Shown: positions 38,915-50,142, counted from the first letter of the stretch. The stretch is DNA of 64,000 nucleotides from an uncultured Rikenellaceae bacterium (GCA_947040435.1 CAMRBL010000002.1:23778-87777), one strand, 5' to 3'. The notes: a model not told the origin generated them from the letters alone. A program made the numbers and translations.

Positions 38915-40129
38915 CTATTCTATAGTCTTATTGTTTTTGTTTTCAATTGCTTTGTTTAACTCAAGTTCGAAATCACTCAGAACATTCATGTATATAATGA
39001 ACGCTTCATAGGCAGAATCATATGGATTGAAGTAGCTGTGTACATTGCCATCAGAGAGCCATTTAGTAGCCATGTAGAAGAAATGGTCTGAAGACTGCAT
39101 TAATCTCCATTTGTAATTAAATGTTTCGTCATTCAAACTCTTTACACTATCATTTAGTTTATATAGCTTTGAGAATGCTTCACTTTGGAGCTCATTTCCG
39201 AGCCAAGCAGTTATATCTCTCTCCTCGTCAGTCCATGACATGGCATGAGGTGAGTGTAGAACAGCAACTGGTTTGTTTTGCGCAGCGGCTTCACTTACTG
39301 TTAATAGTTTAATGCTGTCACAAACTGCCAGATTATTCATTAAAGCCTTCATAAACTCAAAGATCCCAGTATCAACACTATGGTGCTCCCCGAATGCTTC
39401 GTAGTTCATAAATAGATTGATAACTTCTCCTGGAGTAGTCTCGCTCGTAATCCAGTTTGCATAAACATCGGCAGTTAATGGCCATTCAGACCACTCTCTG
39501 TTTGAAAAACGGAAAGAGATGTCATCACTCAATTTGTAGTTTCTCAATAGTAGTCTTAGTTTTTGGCTCTTTGCACTTGCGTAGACATAATTAGGACTCT
39601 TCCATCCTAATATGTGCTTTGCCCCCTCGGCTATAACACTCTTGAACCCCATTTTAGCAATCTCCTCTCCAATAGAATCTGAGTATATTAACTCGGTATT
39701 TCTAAATGATATAGGCTTTTGTCCAAACTCTTGCTCAATAAGATCACAGTGTCGTTTTACATCAGAAGTAAACTCCTCTGTATTTATAAGTGATGAGAGT
39801 GAGTGAGAATAGGTCTCTGCTAAAAACTCTACACATCCTGTTTTTGCCAACGCTTTAAAGCTATCTAAAACCTGTGGAGCATACATCTTAAACTGCTCAA
39901 TTGCTATACCTGAGATTGAAAAACTAATCTTTAATGCCCCTTTATGTGCATTGATTAGCTCTAAAAAAAGATTGTTCATAGGTAAATAGCATCGTGTTGC
40001 AATACCATTAACTATTGAGCGATTCAATGGCTCGTCAAGATAGTTATGATCTTTTCCTATGCTGAAAAATCTATATTTTTTCAACCTTAAAGGTTGGTGT
40101 ACTTGAAAATAGAAACATACTGTCTTCAT
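38915..40129 (-). CDS. Glycoside hydrolase family 57 (alpha-amylase/glucanotransferase-like)
   Basis: 404 aa; KTVCFYFQVHQPLRLKKY, FLAETYSHSLSSL, FRNTELIYSDSIGEEIAKMGFKSVIAEGAKHILGWKSPNYVY. Confidence 0.92.
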   Translation of the reverse strand: MKTVCFYFQVHQPLRLKKYRFFSIGKDHNYLDEPLNRSIVNGIATRCYLPMNNLFLELINAHKGALKISFSISGIAIEQFKMYAPQVLDSFKALAKTGCVEFLAETYSHSLSSLINTEEFTSDVKRHCDLIEQEFGQKPISFRNTELIYSDSIGEEIAKMGFKSVIAEGAKHILGWKSPNYVYASAKSQKLRLLLRNYKLSDDISFRFSNREWSEWPLTADVYANWITSETTPGEVINLFMNYEAFGEHHSVDTGIFEFMKALMNNLAVCDSIKLLTVSEAAAQNKPVAVLHSPHAMSWTDEERDITAWLGNELQSEAFSKLYKLNDSVKSLNDETFNYKWRLMQSSDHFFYMATKWLSDGNVHSYFNPYDSAYEAFIIYMNVLSDFELELNKAIENKNNKTIE

Positions 40130-40185
40130 GATTATATATTTTTAGTTCACAATACATTAAATTAATATTGTGGATAATTAGGTGA

Positions 40186-41502
40186 CTATTTAATTACACT
40201 CTCATATACATCCTTAACCTCTTTCGCTGCCTTGTCCCATTTTAAGTTGGTCACTTCTTTTAGCCCCTTATCACTAAACATCTTGGATAGGGCTGGGTAT
40301 TCAATCAACCCATATATTGCATCTGCCATTGCATCTACATCCCAGTAGTCTACTTTCAGTGCGTACTCTAGCACCTCTGCAACTCCAGATTGCTTTGAGA
40401 TAATTACAGGGACATTACTCTTCATTGCTTCAAGTGGTGAGATTCCAAATGGCTCACTTACTGATGGCATGACATAGACATCACTCATGTCAAACATTCT
40501 ATGAACTTCATCTCCCTTCAAAAAGCCTGTAAAGTGGAATCTATCTGCGATACCTAGTTTCGCAACACGTTTAACAACGTGAGTGAATAGGTCTCCACTA
40601 CCAGCCATTACAAAGTGTACATTAGGCACTTTTTGTAGAACCTTTGCAGCGGCTTCAACAAAGTAGTCTGGTCCTTTTTGATAGGTTATACGACCTAAGA
40701 AGGTAACTATTTTATCTGTGATACCCCTTGATTCAAATACCTTTCCTCCGTCTGCAAATCTAACAGCATTGTGTACCGTTACAACCTTATCAGGGTGAAT
40801 GTTATATTTCTCAATGACAATTTTACGAGTTAAATTACTAACAGCAATAACTTTATCTGCTGCTGCCATGCCACTACGCTCAATGTCATAGACAACTTGA
40901 TTGACATTCTCTCCACTACGATCATACTCCGTAGCGTGCATATGTACAACTAATGGTTTTCCTGAAACTCTTTTCGCTGCGATACCTGCATAGTAAGTAA
41001 GCCAGTCATGTGCGTGTATGACATCAAATTTACCCTCATTCTCTTTTGCTACTTGAGCACCAATAATTGCATATCTTGCAACTTCTTCCATGAGGTTAGC
41101 ACCGTATTTGCCCGAAAAAGAGTAACGCTCTTTCCACACATCGGAATCGCCATATTCAATCTCATTTCGCTCAACTCTACTCTTATACTCATTTTGTTCA
41201 ACCTCAAACTCCTCTGGAGATATGTATGGAACCATATTTGAGTCAATATGTATAAAGGTCATCTTATCCCAGAACTCACGCTCTTCGATAGAGGTAGAGA
41301 GTTCGCCACATACTGATAATTCAACATCACTTGCATTAACAATGTGTGTAAACCTCTGATCTTCGTCTCCATACGCTTTGGGTACAGTAAAGATAACCTC
41401 CACGTCATTTTTTGCAAGTCCACGTGTCAGACCGTAACACGCAGTACCTAATCCCCCGGCAATATGGGGAGGGAACTCCCATCCAAACATTAATACTTTC
41501 AT
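40186..41502 (-). CDS. Glycosyltransferase family 4/5, glycogen synthase-like
   Basis: 438 aa; MKVLMFGWEFPPHIAGGLGTACYGLTRGLAKN, FLGRITYQKGPDYFVEAAAKVL, VMPSVSEPFGISPLEAMKSNVPVIISKQSGVAEVL. Confidence 0.93.
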   Translation of the reverse strand: MKVLMFGWEFPPHIAGGLGTACYGLTRGLAKNDVEVIFTVPKAYGDEDQRFTHIVNASDVELSVCGELSTSIEEREFWDKMTFIHIDSNMVPYISPEEFEVEQNEYKSRVERNEIEYGDSDVWKERYSFSGKYGANLMEEVARYAIIGAQVAKENEGKFDVIHAHDWLTYYAGIAAKRVSGKPLVVHMHATEYDRSGENVNQVVYDIERSGMAAADKVIAVSNLTRKIVIEKYNIHPDKVVTVHNAVRFADGGKVFESRGITDKIVTFLGRITYQKGPDYFVEAAAKVLQKVPNVHFVMAGSGDLFTHVVKRVAKLGIADRFHFTGFLKGDEVHRMFDMSDVYVMPSVSEPFGISPLEAMKSNVPVIISKQSGVAEVLEYALKVDYWDVDAMADAIYGLIEYPALSKMFSDKGLKEVTNLKWDKAAKEVKDVYESVIK

Positions 41503-41512
41503 ATTTGTTGTT

Positions 41513-43450
41513 TTATTGTTTTACGTTTGTATATCTTTCAATCATCTCCATAATTCTCAGTAAAGCTCCAACGCTCCATGCTTGTGAAATTGTTCCTCGT
41601 GAGGTGTATGGTGGGTCTCCGTCGTATATCTCAGAAATTGTACCTATACCATGTGTACTTATATCTTCATTGAAATTGCGTAAAATTTCAGTCGCAGTAT
41701 TTAAGTACTCATCACCTCTCAACATGAAATTTGCTTCAACATAGTGCTCTAATAACCACACCCAAGTTGTTCCTTGGTGGTAGGCTCTATCTCTTGTTGG
41801 TTGGTCTCCCTCACAGCGACCCTTGTACTTTGGATCTACGGGAGATAGTGTTCTTAGCCCTTTAGGTGTTAGTAAATGTTGTGTCACAACCCTTAGCATC
41901 GTGTTGATTTGACTATCGTCTATCATCTTGTATTTTAAAGAGGCTGCAATAACTTGATTTGGACGAATATCTATGTTTTGAGTGTCACCAACATAATCTG
42001 CTAGGTAACCACAAGATTCTAGCCAAAATAGATCATTAAACGATTTTTTTATCGCTTCAGGTCTATTTTCCCACTCTTTTATGAATTTTCTATTTTTGAA
42101 TTTAGTTGCAAGCTCTAAGCAGTAGCATATAGCATTGTACCATAAAGCATTGATCTCTACTTGGTAACCGTCTCTTCCTGTGACAGGTATACCTTCAACC
42201 ATAGCATCCATCCATGTCATAGCGTGTGTTTTGCTCGATGCCCAAACTAAACCATTATCACCTACTGAGATTACGTCGTCAATACCAGTAGAATAAGACT
42301 CTAGAATCCCTTTCATTACTTTTCCATAGCGCTTCCATATCTTCTCTGCTCCAATGTGCTCCTCTAGTTGTTGAAGAGTCCAGAATAGCCATAATGGAGC
42401 ATCTACGGAGTTATAGGCACTTCCCATATTTGGGAATAGACCGCTCTGTATTTCACTAACCATGGTGTCTATAACAGCCATGCACTGATCGACATTACCT
42501 TGTGTTAGGGTGACACCTGGAAGTGCGATGAAGGTATCTCTACCCCAACGTCCAAACCATGGATAGCCTGCAACTAACTCTGTCTTTTTGCCGTGTTGTA
42601 CAACAAATTGGCGTGCTGCATGTTTTAGACAAGATACTAGATCTACTTTATCTGAGCGTTTTGCTATTTCTGTCTCAAATAATTTTTTTATGTTAGAAGC
42701 TTTTACTTGCTCTGTTGAACATGATATAATTATACTTTGTCCCTTCTTGATGTCCATCTCAAAGTATCCAGGTGTTAGAAGATCCTCATGGCAAGGATAG
42801 CCACGTTTCACCTCCTCTGTGTACTCAAAGTTATAGTACCAATCAGGTGCAACGACATATTCATGAGGGGAATCCATCTGCATGTGTAACCACGGGTATT
42901 TATCGTACATCTTACATTTTACACCGCCATCAATATCATACGAGTGTGTATCTGCAGCCATGTTGGTCTTGCTTAGTTGATGGGAGTTTCTGAAAGAGAG
43001 GAATGGTCTTAGTGCAAGTTTAGTCTCTGAACGAGCCTCTACTAGTGTGTATCTTATGAGGAGTTGGGTTTGAGAGTGTATCCACAACATCTCTTTTTTT
43101 AGTACAACACCACCTACACGATAGATGATTGTTGGAACTGGGGTGTATTTAAAATCGACAATGTATTTATGACCCTTGGGTTCATAGGTACTGGGGAATT
43201 TATGTATAGCTAGATTGAATGAGTGGTCATGTTGAATTATTGTCTCATCTAGTGAGTTTAAAAGTACAAAATTATTCTCACTATCCAACTCGGGAGCGGG
43301 AACTACTAATAAACCATGGTATTTACGAGTATTGCAACATACAATTGTAGTACTCATATATCCTCCAGCCCTATTTGTACTTAGAATCTCTCTCTGTAGT
43401 GAGTATTCAAGATTGCCAAGTTCACTTTTATCAAAAATTATTCCAGACAT
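41513..43450 (-). CDS. Glycogen debranching enzyme (amylo-alpha-1,6-glucosidase family)
   Basis: 645 aa; STNRAGGYMSTTIVCCNTRKYHGLLVVPAP, AGYPWFGRWGRDTFIALPGVTLTQGN, DQPTRDRAYHQGTTWVWLLEHYVEA. Confidence 0.95.
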   Translation of the reverse strand: MSGIIFDKSELGNLEYSLQREILSTNRAGGYMSTTIVCCNTRKYHGLLVVPAPELDSENNFVLLNSLDETIIQHDHSFNLAIHKFPSTYEPKGHKYIVDFKYTPVPTIIYRVGGVVLKKEMLWIHSQTQLLIRYTLVEARSETKLALRPFLSFRNSHQLSKTNMAADTHSYDIDGGVKCKMYDKYPWLHMQMDSPHEYVVAPDWYYNFEYTEEVKRGYPCHEDLLTPGYFEMDIKKGQSIIISCSTEQVKASNIKKLFETEIAKRSDKVDLVSCLKHAARQFVVQHGKKTELVAGYPWFGRWGRDTFIALPGVTLTQGNVDQCMAVIDTMVSEIQSGLFPNMGSAYNSVDAPLWLFWTLQQLEEHIGAEKIWKRYGKVMKGILESYSTGIDDVISVGDNGLVWASSKTHAMTWMDAMVEGIPVTGRDGYQVEINALWYNAICYCLELATKFKNRKFIKEWENRPEAIKKSFNDLFWLESCGYLADYVGDTQNIDIRPNQVIAASLKYKMIDDSQINTMLRVVTQHLLTPKGLRTLSPVDPKYKGRCEGDQPTRDRAYHQGTTWVWLLEHYVEANFMLRGDEYLNTATEILRNFNEDISTHGIGTISEIYDGDPPYTSRGTISQAWSVGALLRIMEMIERYTNVKQ

Positions 43451-43713
43451 ATGCTTTAATATTTTATTGTTATTTCTACAAGATATGAAATATATTTGTT
43501 AAAATGGTTAAAATATTGCTTTTTTTTATCTATATATGGACATATTAGTATGTAAATTTTGGGTCGTTGTACTAATTTCATAAAACTTTTAAGTTTGAGG
43601 TCGTGCGGTAATATGCCTATTAATAGACTAAGGTGGTTGTTTTACACAAAACTCTCATCTTTTTTTTATTTGCTTATATAAGCCAATACAATGGTGCTTA
43701 TTTAAATTTTTAA

Positions 43714-43721
43714 TACCTTTG
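43714..43721 (+). promoter_or_regulatory. -7 box upstream of rlmN
   Basis: TACCTTTG about 36 bp before ATG. Confidence 0.45.
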
Positions 43722-43756
43722 TTTTTTCGAATTATAATTATTTATAAAACATTGGC

Positions 43757-44794
43757 ATGATGAGAGTAAATTTATATGGGATGACACTTTCCCAACTACA
43801 AAAAGTTGTTCAAGAGTTAAATATGCCTAAGTTCACGGCAAAGCAGATTGCTGAGTGGTTGTACAAAAAGAGAGCTACAGAGATAGAGCAGATGACTAAT
43901 ATTTCTACTGTTAATCGTCAAAAACTTGGAGAGCTATACAGTGTCGGACTACACGAGCCGGTGCGTGAAAGTGTCTCAACTGATGGAACAAAGAAGTTTC
44001 TTTTTAAAACGTCAGATAACAAATATATAGAGTCTGCATATATTCCAGACAATAATAGAGCAACTTTATGCGTTTCTTCTCAGACGGGGTGTAAGATGGG
44101 GTGTAAGTTTTGTATGACGGCAAAACAAGGGTTTCAACACAACCTTACTGCTAACGAGATATTAAATCAAGTGAGATCAATTCCAGATAGTGAAACACTT
44201 ACTAATATTGTCTATATGGGGATGGGAGAGCCATTGGATAATCTTAAAGAGGTGTTGAATTCACTTGAGGTGTTGACTGCTGAGTGGGGGTTTGCGTGGA
44301 GTCCATCTCGTATTACACTATCGACAATAGGGGTGATGCCTGCATTGAAGGAGTTTTTAGATAAAACAAAAGTTCATCTTGCTGTGAGTTTACATAATCC
44401 ATTTCCTGAGGAGAGAGCCGAAATTGTACCTGCAGAAAAAGCATTCCCAATTAAGAGTGTTATTGAGCTATTAAAGGAGTATGATTTTACACACCAAAGG
44501 AGAGTGAGCTTTGAGTATATTATGCTTAATGGAATGAATGATTCTCCTAAGTATATAAAAGAGTTATGTAGGGTGTTAGATGGGATTAAATGTAGGATAA
44601 ACCTTATTAGATTTCATAAAATTCCAGATTCTAAATTTTTTAGCCCTAGTTATTTTGTTATCGAGAAGTTTAGAGATGCATTGACTGAGAAGGGAATCGT
44701 AACGACAATTAGAGCGTCAAGGGGTGAGGATATTAAAGCTGCTTGTGGATTGTTGTCAACAATCGAGCAGGATGAAGAGAAGAGTAATGAATAA
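43757..44794 (+). CDS. rlmN: 23S rRNA (adenine2503-C2)-methyltransferase RlmN
   Basis: 345 aa radical SAM; CVSSQTGCKMGCKFCMTAKQGFQHNLTANEIL, NIVYMGMGEPLDN, ASRGEDIKAACGLL. Confidence 0.96.
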   Translation: MMRVNLYGMTLSQLQKVVQELNMPKFTAKQIAEWLYKKRATEIEQMTNISTVNRQKLGELYSVGLHEPVRESVSTDGTKKFLFKTSDNKYIESAYIPDNNRATLCVSSQTGCKMGCKFCMTAKQGFQHNLTANEILNQVRSIPDSETLTNIVYMGMGEPLDNLKEVLNSLEVLTAEWGFAWSPSRITLSTIGVMPALKEFLDKTKVHLAVSLHNPFPEERAEIVPAEKAFPIKSVIELLKEYDFTHQRRVSFEYIMLNGMNDSPKYIKELCRVLDGIKCRINLIRFHKIPDSKFFSPSYFVIEKFRDALTEKGIVTTIRASRGEDIKAACGLLSTIEQDEEKSNE

Positions 44795-44809
44795 TTAAAA
44801 AAAAATAGT

Positions 44810-45241
44810 ATGAAAAAGATCACATTAATTATGCTTTGTCTAGGAGCTTTCCTTTTTGGAAAAGCACAAGATAACAGTAAAGGAATTAAATTTGAAACAG
44901 GAACATTTAGCGATATTTTAGCTAAGGCTAAGGCTGAAGATAAACTTATATTTATGGATGTTTATGCAACATGGTGTGGACCTTGTAAACAGATGTCAAA
45001 AAATGTATTCCCACTAGAGAAGGTTGGAACATATTTTAATAAAGGTTTCGTAAATGCAAAGTTTGATGCTGAGAAAGGTGAAGGTATTACACTAGCTAAG
45101 AGGTATAAGGTGACGGCTTACCCTACTTTTTTACTTATTAATGGTGATGGAGAGCTTGTAGGAAGATTAGTTGGAGGAGCATCTCCAGATAGTTTCATTA
45201 AAAAGATTGAAGCATTAAAAGTAAAGGCTCTAAAGAAATAG
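44810..45241 (+). CDS. Thioredoxin family protein (exported)
   Basis: 143 aa; signal peptide; FMDVYATWCGPCKQMSKNVFPLEKVGTYF. Confidence 0.92.
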   Translation: MKKITLIMLCLGAFLFGKAQDNSKGIKFETGTFSDILAKAKAEDKLIFMDVYATWCGPCKQMSKNVFPLEKVGTYFNKGFVNAKFDAEKGEGITLAKRYKVTAYPTFLLINGDGELVGRLVGGASPDSFIKKIEALKVKALKK

Positions 45242-45254
45242 AAATATTTTAAAT

Positions 45255-45320
45255 AAACTATATCACAAAAAAAATGATAAAACCTTATAAAGTTTTATCA
45301 TTTTTTTTGTGATATAGTTT
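45255..45320. terminator. Bidirectional terminator between thioredoxin gene and obgE
   Basis: AAACTATATCACAAAAAAAATGATAAAAC-cttataaa-GTTTTATCATTTTTTTTGTGATATAGTTT, perfect 29-bp arms. Confidence 0.9.
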
Positions 45321-45338
45321 GCTGAACTTTTTCGGTGA

Positions 45339-46340
45339 CTACTCTCCGTCAGTGTGTAGTGCACTCCATAGCATATCTTTCAGTTGTAGAATGTTGAATC
45401 CTGATACAGAAGAGATAAATATACTTTTAATCCCTTCAGGTATTGTAGATTTAAGCTCGTTGCTTAACTCCTCATCTAACATGTCACACTTTGTGATCGC
45501 TAGTAAACGCTCTTTATCAAGGAGCTCAGGATTGTACATCGTTAATTCGTTAAGCAGAATTTCATACTCTTTTGTAATATCTGATGTATCCGCAGGTATC
45601 ATAAATAGTAGAATAGAGTTACGTTCAATATGCCTTAAAAAGCGAATTCCAAGCCCTTTACCTTCGTGTGCACCCTCAATGATACCAGGGATATCTGCCA
45701 TAACGAAAGATTTGTAGTCTCTATACTCAACAATTCCAAGATTTGGTTCGATTGTCGTAAACGCATAGTTTGCAATTTTTGGTGTTGCTGCCGAAACAAC
45801 AGAAAGTAGTGTTGATTTTCCTGCATTAGGGAATCCTACTAAACCTACATCTGCCAAAACTTTAAGCTCTAGAACATAAGTTCCCTCTATTGCCTCGCCA
45901 CCTGGTTGAGCATATCGAGGAGCTTGGTTTACTGAAGTTTTAAAGTTCCAGTTTCCGAGTCCGCCTCTACCACCTTTAATTAGTACAACCTCTTGTCCCT
46001 CTTCCGTGATCTCGCAGGCAATCTCTCCTGTCTCAATATCACGTGCAATAGTTCCTAAAGGCACATTAATAATGATATCTTCGCCATCTCTACCAGAACT
46101 TTTCGATCCAGATCCAGATTTTCCATCCTCAGCAAATAGATGTCGTTTGTATTTTAAGTGGATCAGTGTCCAATATTGTTTGTTTCCCTTTAGGATAAGA
46201 CTGCCGCCAACTCCGCCATTGCCACCGTCAGGGCCACCAAAAGCTTCAAACTTCTCTCTACGAAAGTGAGATGAGCCATTACCTCCCTTACCTGCACGGC
46301 AAAAGATTTTCACATAATCAACAAAGTTTGATGAAGCCAT
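45339..46340 (-). CDS. obgE: GTPase Obg
   Basis: 333 aa; [66 protein letters not shown]. Confidence 0.97.
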   Translation of the reverse strand: MASSNFVDYVKIFCRAGKGGNGSSHFRREKFEAFGGPDGGNGGVGGSLILKGNKQYWTLIHLKYKRHLFAEDGKSGSGSKSSGRDGEDIIINVPLGTIARDIETGEIACEITEEGQEVVLIKGGRGGLGNWNFKTSVNQAPRYAQPGGEAIEGTYVLELKVLADVGLVGFPNAGKSTLLSVVSAATPKIANYAFTTIEPNLGIVEYRDYKSFVMADIPGIIEGAHEGKGLGIRFLRHIERNSILLFMIPADTSDITKEYEILLNELTMYNPELLDKERLLAITKCDMLDEELSNELKSTIPEGIKSIFISSVSGFNILQLKDMLWSALHTDGE

Positions 46341-46381
46341 AATTTTGAGTATTTTTATTTTTGTATATACTTATATAGCTA

Positions 46382-46389
46382 CAAAGATA
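46382..46389 (-). promoter_or_regulatory. -7 box of obgE promoter
   Basis: Reverse strand TATCTTTG about 42 bp upstream of the obgE ATG. Confidence 0.45.
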
Positions 46390-46601
46390 GTATTTTTTTC
46401 AGCTACTACAATTCTACCACCAATTAGTGTGCTTTTTTAACATAATATTATTGTTTGGCAATGAATAATATCTAAATATACATGTTGCTCCTTGCTTTAG
46501 GAATTCGGTAGCTTTAAGCATCTGTACTGCTAAATTGGGAAAAAGATTCGTTTTATGCCATGAGTTTGGTTTGGCTTAGCTATTTATCGAACAAAAAATA
46601 T

Positions 46602-46609
46602 TATATTTG
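46602..46609 (+). promoter_or_regulatory. -7 box upstream of era
   Basis: TATATTTG 30 bp before ATG 46639. Confidence 0.4.
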
Positions 46610-46638
46610 TAGCTATTAATTAATTAATAACAAGTATA

Positions 46639-47517
46639 ATGCATAAAGCAGGTTTCGTAAATATAATCGGGAATCCAAATGTTGGTAAGTCAACATTGAT
46701 GAATGCCCTTGTCGGTGAACGACTGTCAATTATAACATCTAAAGCACAAACTACCCGCCACAGAATTATGGGGATTGTGAGTGATGAGGATTATCAAATA
46801 GTATACTCAGACACTCCAGGTATCTTAAAGCCAAACTATAAGATGCAGGAGTCTATGATGAAGTTTGTTCAGGGTGCAATCCGTGATGCAGACGTTATAC
46901 TCTTTGTTACTGACACAGTAGAGCATGGGGATCGTAGTGCTGATTTTGTAGAGAAGGTAAGACTTAGTGGTATCCCTACTATAGTAGTTATCAACAAAAT
47001 CGACTTAACGCAACAAGAGCCTCTTGTAGCTTTAGTAGACAAGTGGCAAGAGAAGCTCCCTAATGCTGTCATAGTGCCAGCATCGGCTCTAAATAAGTTC
47101 AATATCGAAGGTCTTTTCTCTCTAATAATTGAGAAACTTCCAGAGGGAGAGGCGTTCTACTCTAAAGATACACTTACGGATAAGTCTTTGCGTTTCTTCG
47201 CATCAGAAATTATCCGAGAGAAGGTGTTTCTTAACTATGACAAAGAGATTCCATACTCTGTTGAGATCACAATCGACGAATATACTGAAGAGCCAACAAT
47301 CGATAAGATTCACGCTACAATATACGTAAGTCGTAACTCTCAAAAGGGTATCATTATTGGTCATAAAGGTGCGATGCTAAAGAAGGTCGGAACTGCGGCT
47401 CGTGAGGATATGGAGAAGTTCTTGGATAAAAAAGTATTCCTTCAACTGCACGTAAAAGTTAACGATGATTGGAGAAATAGCGATAGACAGTTGAAGCGAT
47501 TCGGTTACGAAGAGTAG
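46639..47517 (+). CDS. era: GTPase Era
   Basis: 292 aa; GFVNIIGNPNVGKSTLMNALVGERLSIITSKAQTTRHRIMGI and KH domain IIIGHKGAMLKKVGTAAREDMEKFLDKKVFLQLHVKV. Confidence 0.98.
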   Translation: MHKAGFVNIIGNPNVGKSTLMNALVGERLSIITSKAQTTRHRIMGIVSDEDYQIVYSDTPGILKPNYKMQESMMKFVQGAIRDADVILFVTDTVEHGDRSADFVEKVRLSGIPTIVVINKIDLTQQEPLVALVDKWQEKLPNAVIVPASALNKFNIEGLFSLIIEKLPEGEAFYSKDTLTDKSLRFFASEIIREKVFLNYDKEIPYSVEITIDEYTEEPTIDKIHATIYVSRNSQKGIIIGHKGAMLKKVGTAAREDMEKFLDKKVFLQLHVKVNDDWRNSDRQLKRFGYEE

Positions 47518-47561
47518 TTGTAAATAAATATATAAATTAATAAACACTAAAATAATTTTTT

Positions 47562-50060
47562 ATGAAAACATTGTTTGCCTTTTTTATCTCAATAATGTTT
47601 ATGGTGCCTCTCGCATCTCAAACGTTAAAGGTGTATCCGAAACCGCAATCGATTAAATTATTGTCAGAGAATGACTCTAAATTTACTAGTATAAAAAATA
47701 TTACTCCAAAGGGTGATGATGTACTAGTTGATGCTTTTTGCAAGTCATTGGGAAGTAAAATAACTAAAAAAGGAGTTAAACTTCGTATTGGAACTGTAAA
47801 TGACAAAGCTGTTAGAAAATATGCAGATAACGTAAAAGCTGTTAAAGGTGCATATTATATCAAAGTTGAAAAAGAGATTGTTGTTGTTGGTTATGATCAA
47901 CGAGGAGTTATTTATGGACTTAATACCCTAAAGCAGATACTTATCTCTAATAGTGTATTGCCTTATGTCGAAATTTCGGACTACCCTGATGTTGCAGATA
48001 GAGGGGTTGTTGAAGGTTTCTATGGTGAGCCTTGGAGTCATGAAGACCGTATATCTTTGCTTAAATATTTTGGTAAGAATAGATTGAATATATACATCTA
48101 TGGACCTAAAGATGATACATTTCACAGCCTTCCTAACTGGAGAAAACCATATCCAACGGAAGAGGCTAATAAAATTTCAGAACTTGTTAAGGTTGCAACT
48201 GAAAATCAAGTTGATTTCGTATGGGCAATACATCCAGGTCAAGACATAAAGTGGAATGATACGGATCGTGAAAATATTGTTAAGAAGTTTGAAATGATGT
48301 ACCAATTAGGGGTTAGATCATTTGCTGTATTCTTTGATGATATTTCGGGAATCGGAACAGATCCCACTCGTCAAGCGGAGTTGTTGAATTACTTACATGA
48401 CAACTTTATCGCTCTGAAGAGTGATTGTACACCACTTATTATGTGTCCTACGGAGTATAATAAAAGTTGGAGTAACCAAAAACCTGGGTCATACCTTGAT
48501 ATATTGGGAGATAAATTATATCCATCTATTGAGATCATGTGGACGGGAGATAGAGTTATATCGGATATTACCGTAGATGGTCTGAATTATATAAATAAAA
48601 GGATTAAGCGTGATGCATACATCTGGTGGAACTTCCCCGTTAGCGACTATGTGAGAGATCACTTGTTGCTTGGGAAGTCATATGGACTAGATACTAATGC
48701 AGAGGGTTTAATGTCTGGATTTGTATCAAACCCAATGGATAAGGCAGAGTGCTCAAAAGTTGCAATATACTCAATCGCACAGTACGCTTGGAATATCTCG
48801 GAGTATGATAGTGAGGTGGAGTGGAATAATGGTATGAGAGATATTATGCCTAAAAGCTTTGATGCATATAAGACATTCTCTACACACAACTCGGATCTAG
48901 GAAAGAATGGTCATGGGTATCGTAGAGAGGAGTCTGTTAATATGGTAAAGTTGGTAGATGACTTCTATAAAACAAACTCGACAGCTAACTTCAAAGTGAT
49001 AAACGATGAGTTTGTTAAGATTGAGAGTGCTCCAGCAATAATTCGTGGAAATAACGAGAACCCAAATCTTATAGATGAGATCTCTCCATGGTTAGACCAG
49101 TTCGAGAAACTTGGTGAGAGTGGACAGTTGGCTATATCTATCTACAATGCTTGCCCTAATGAGAAGGCATCGCTAACGTGGGCTAAATTGTGTACCCTCC
49201 TTAATATTAAAGATCAACAAAAAGCTATTGATAAGAGTAACAACCAAAACCCATATCAACCAGGTATCGAGTCAGGATCTCTTGTTATGCAGCCATTTGT
49301 TGATACATTGACAAAAAGAATAGTTAGTAATATCACAGCTAAATTGAGTGGTAATAGTGCTGTAAGTAGTGCCTCTGTACCTGTGGTTATATCTAACACA
49401 CCGCAGATTAAAGAGAATCCTACGCAGCAAGTTGGGTCTAAGATCTCTATCTCGCCAATACTTGAAACTGTAACTATTGATACAAATCAATATTTTGGTG
49501 TTAAGTTACCTATGGTAATCACTGAGGGTGTTGTGGAGTTGAACTTTAATAAAGATAAACCCCAAGATCTTTTCGTTGCAGAGGTTTCTGTGGATGGTGA
49601 GAATTGGACTCCTATCGAGATGCAGGTTAACGGTCATAATTGTAAGTTCAACACTCCAAAAGAGGGGGTATCATACATTAGACTTGTTAGTAAAAGTGAT
49701 AAAAAAGAGCAGTTTCACATGAGAAAGTTCCACGTTACATCGGCTCAACTTGACGGTGAGAATGGAAATAGTTTCATGGCTTTAGATGGAGATATTCATA
49801 GTAGCTTTAATTTGAAGTACTCTGCTACTATTCCTAATGTAAAGGCTGATACTAAGACAATTACTACTCTTGTAAACTCTACTAGCTCTATTTTGATGGA
49901 TGTTTATGCTATTGATTCACAGAAAAAAGAGACTAAGATTGGTGTCGTTAATAGTGTCTTCTCGAAGATGTCTATTCCTACAAAATTAAGATCTAATATA
50001 GAGGCTTTCAGACTTCAAAGTACAAAACCTATAAAAGTACATGAAGTAATATTGCAGTAG
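47562..50060 (+). CDS. Secreted GH84 beta-N-acetylglucosaminidase (hyaluronidase/O-GlcNAcase family)
   Basis: 832 aa; GVVEGFYGEPWSHEDRISLLKYFGKNRLNIYIYGPKDD, FAVFFDDISGIGTD (catalytic Asp pair), TEYNKSW. Confidence 0.94.
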   Translation: MKTLFAFFISIMFMVPLASQTLKVYPKPQSIKLLSENDSKFTSIKNITPKGDDVLVDAFCKSLGSKITKKGVKLRIGTVNDKAVRKYADNVKAVKGAYYIKVEKEIVVVGYDQRGVIYGLNTLKQILISNSVLPYVEISDYPDVADRGVVEGFYGEPWSHEDRISLLKYFGKNRLNIYIYGPKDDTFHSLPNWRKPYPTEEANKISELVKVATENQVDFVWAIHPGQDIKWNDTDRENIVKKFEMMYQLGVRSFAVFFDDISGIGTDPTRQAELLNYLHDNFIALKSDCTPLIMCPTEYNKSWSNQKPGSYLDILGDKLYPSIEIMWTGDRVISDITVDGLNYINKRIKRDAYIWWNFPVSDYVRDHLLLGKSYGLDTNAEGLMSGFVSNPMDKAECSKVAIYSIAQYAWNISEYDSEVEWNNGMRDIMPKSFDAYKTFSTHNSDLGKNGHGYRREESVNMVKLVDDFYKTNSTANFKVINDEFVKIESAPAIIRGNNENPNLIDEISPWLDQFEKLGESGQLAISIYNACPNEKASLTWAKLCTLLNIKDQQKAIDKSNNQNPYQPGIESGSLVMQPFVDTLTKRIVSNITAKLSGNSAVSSASVPVVISNTPQIKENPTQQVGSKISISPILETVTIDTNQYFGVKLPMVITEGVVELNFNKDKPQDLFVAEVSVDGENWTPIEMQVNGHNCKFNTPKEGVSYIRLVSKSDKKEQFHMRKFHVTSAQLDGENGNSFMALDGDIHSSFNLKYSATIPNVKADTKTITTLVNSTSSILMDVYAIDSQKKETKIGVVNSVFSKMSIPTKLRSNIEAFRLQSTKPIKVHEVILQ

Positions 50061-50076
50061 GTTAGTCGTAGTGCAC

Positions 50077-50130
50077 AAAAAGGCCGTTTTCGGTGAGATG
50101 TAATTAAGTCTCTCTGAAAACGGCCTTTTT
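50077..50130. terminator. Bidirectional terminator between GH84 gene and polyprenyl synthase gene
   Basis: AAAAAGGCCGTTTTC ... GAAAACGGCCTTTTT, perfect 15-bp arms between convergent genes. Confidence 0.85.
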
Positions 50131-50142
50131 ATTTTGTGGTTA

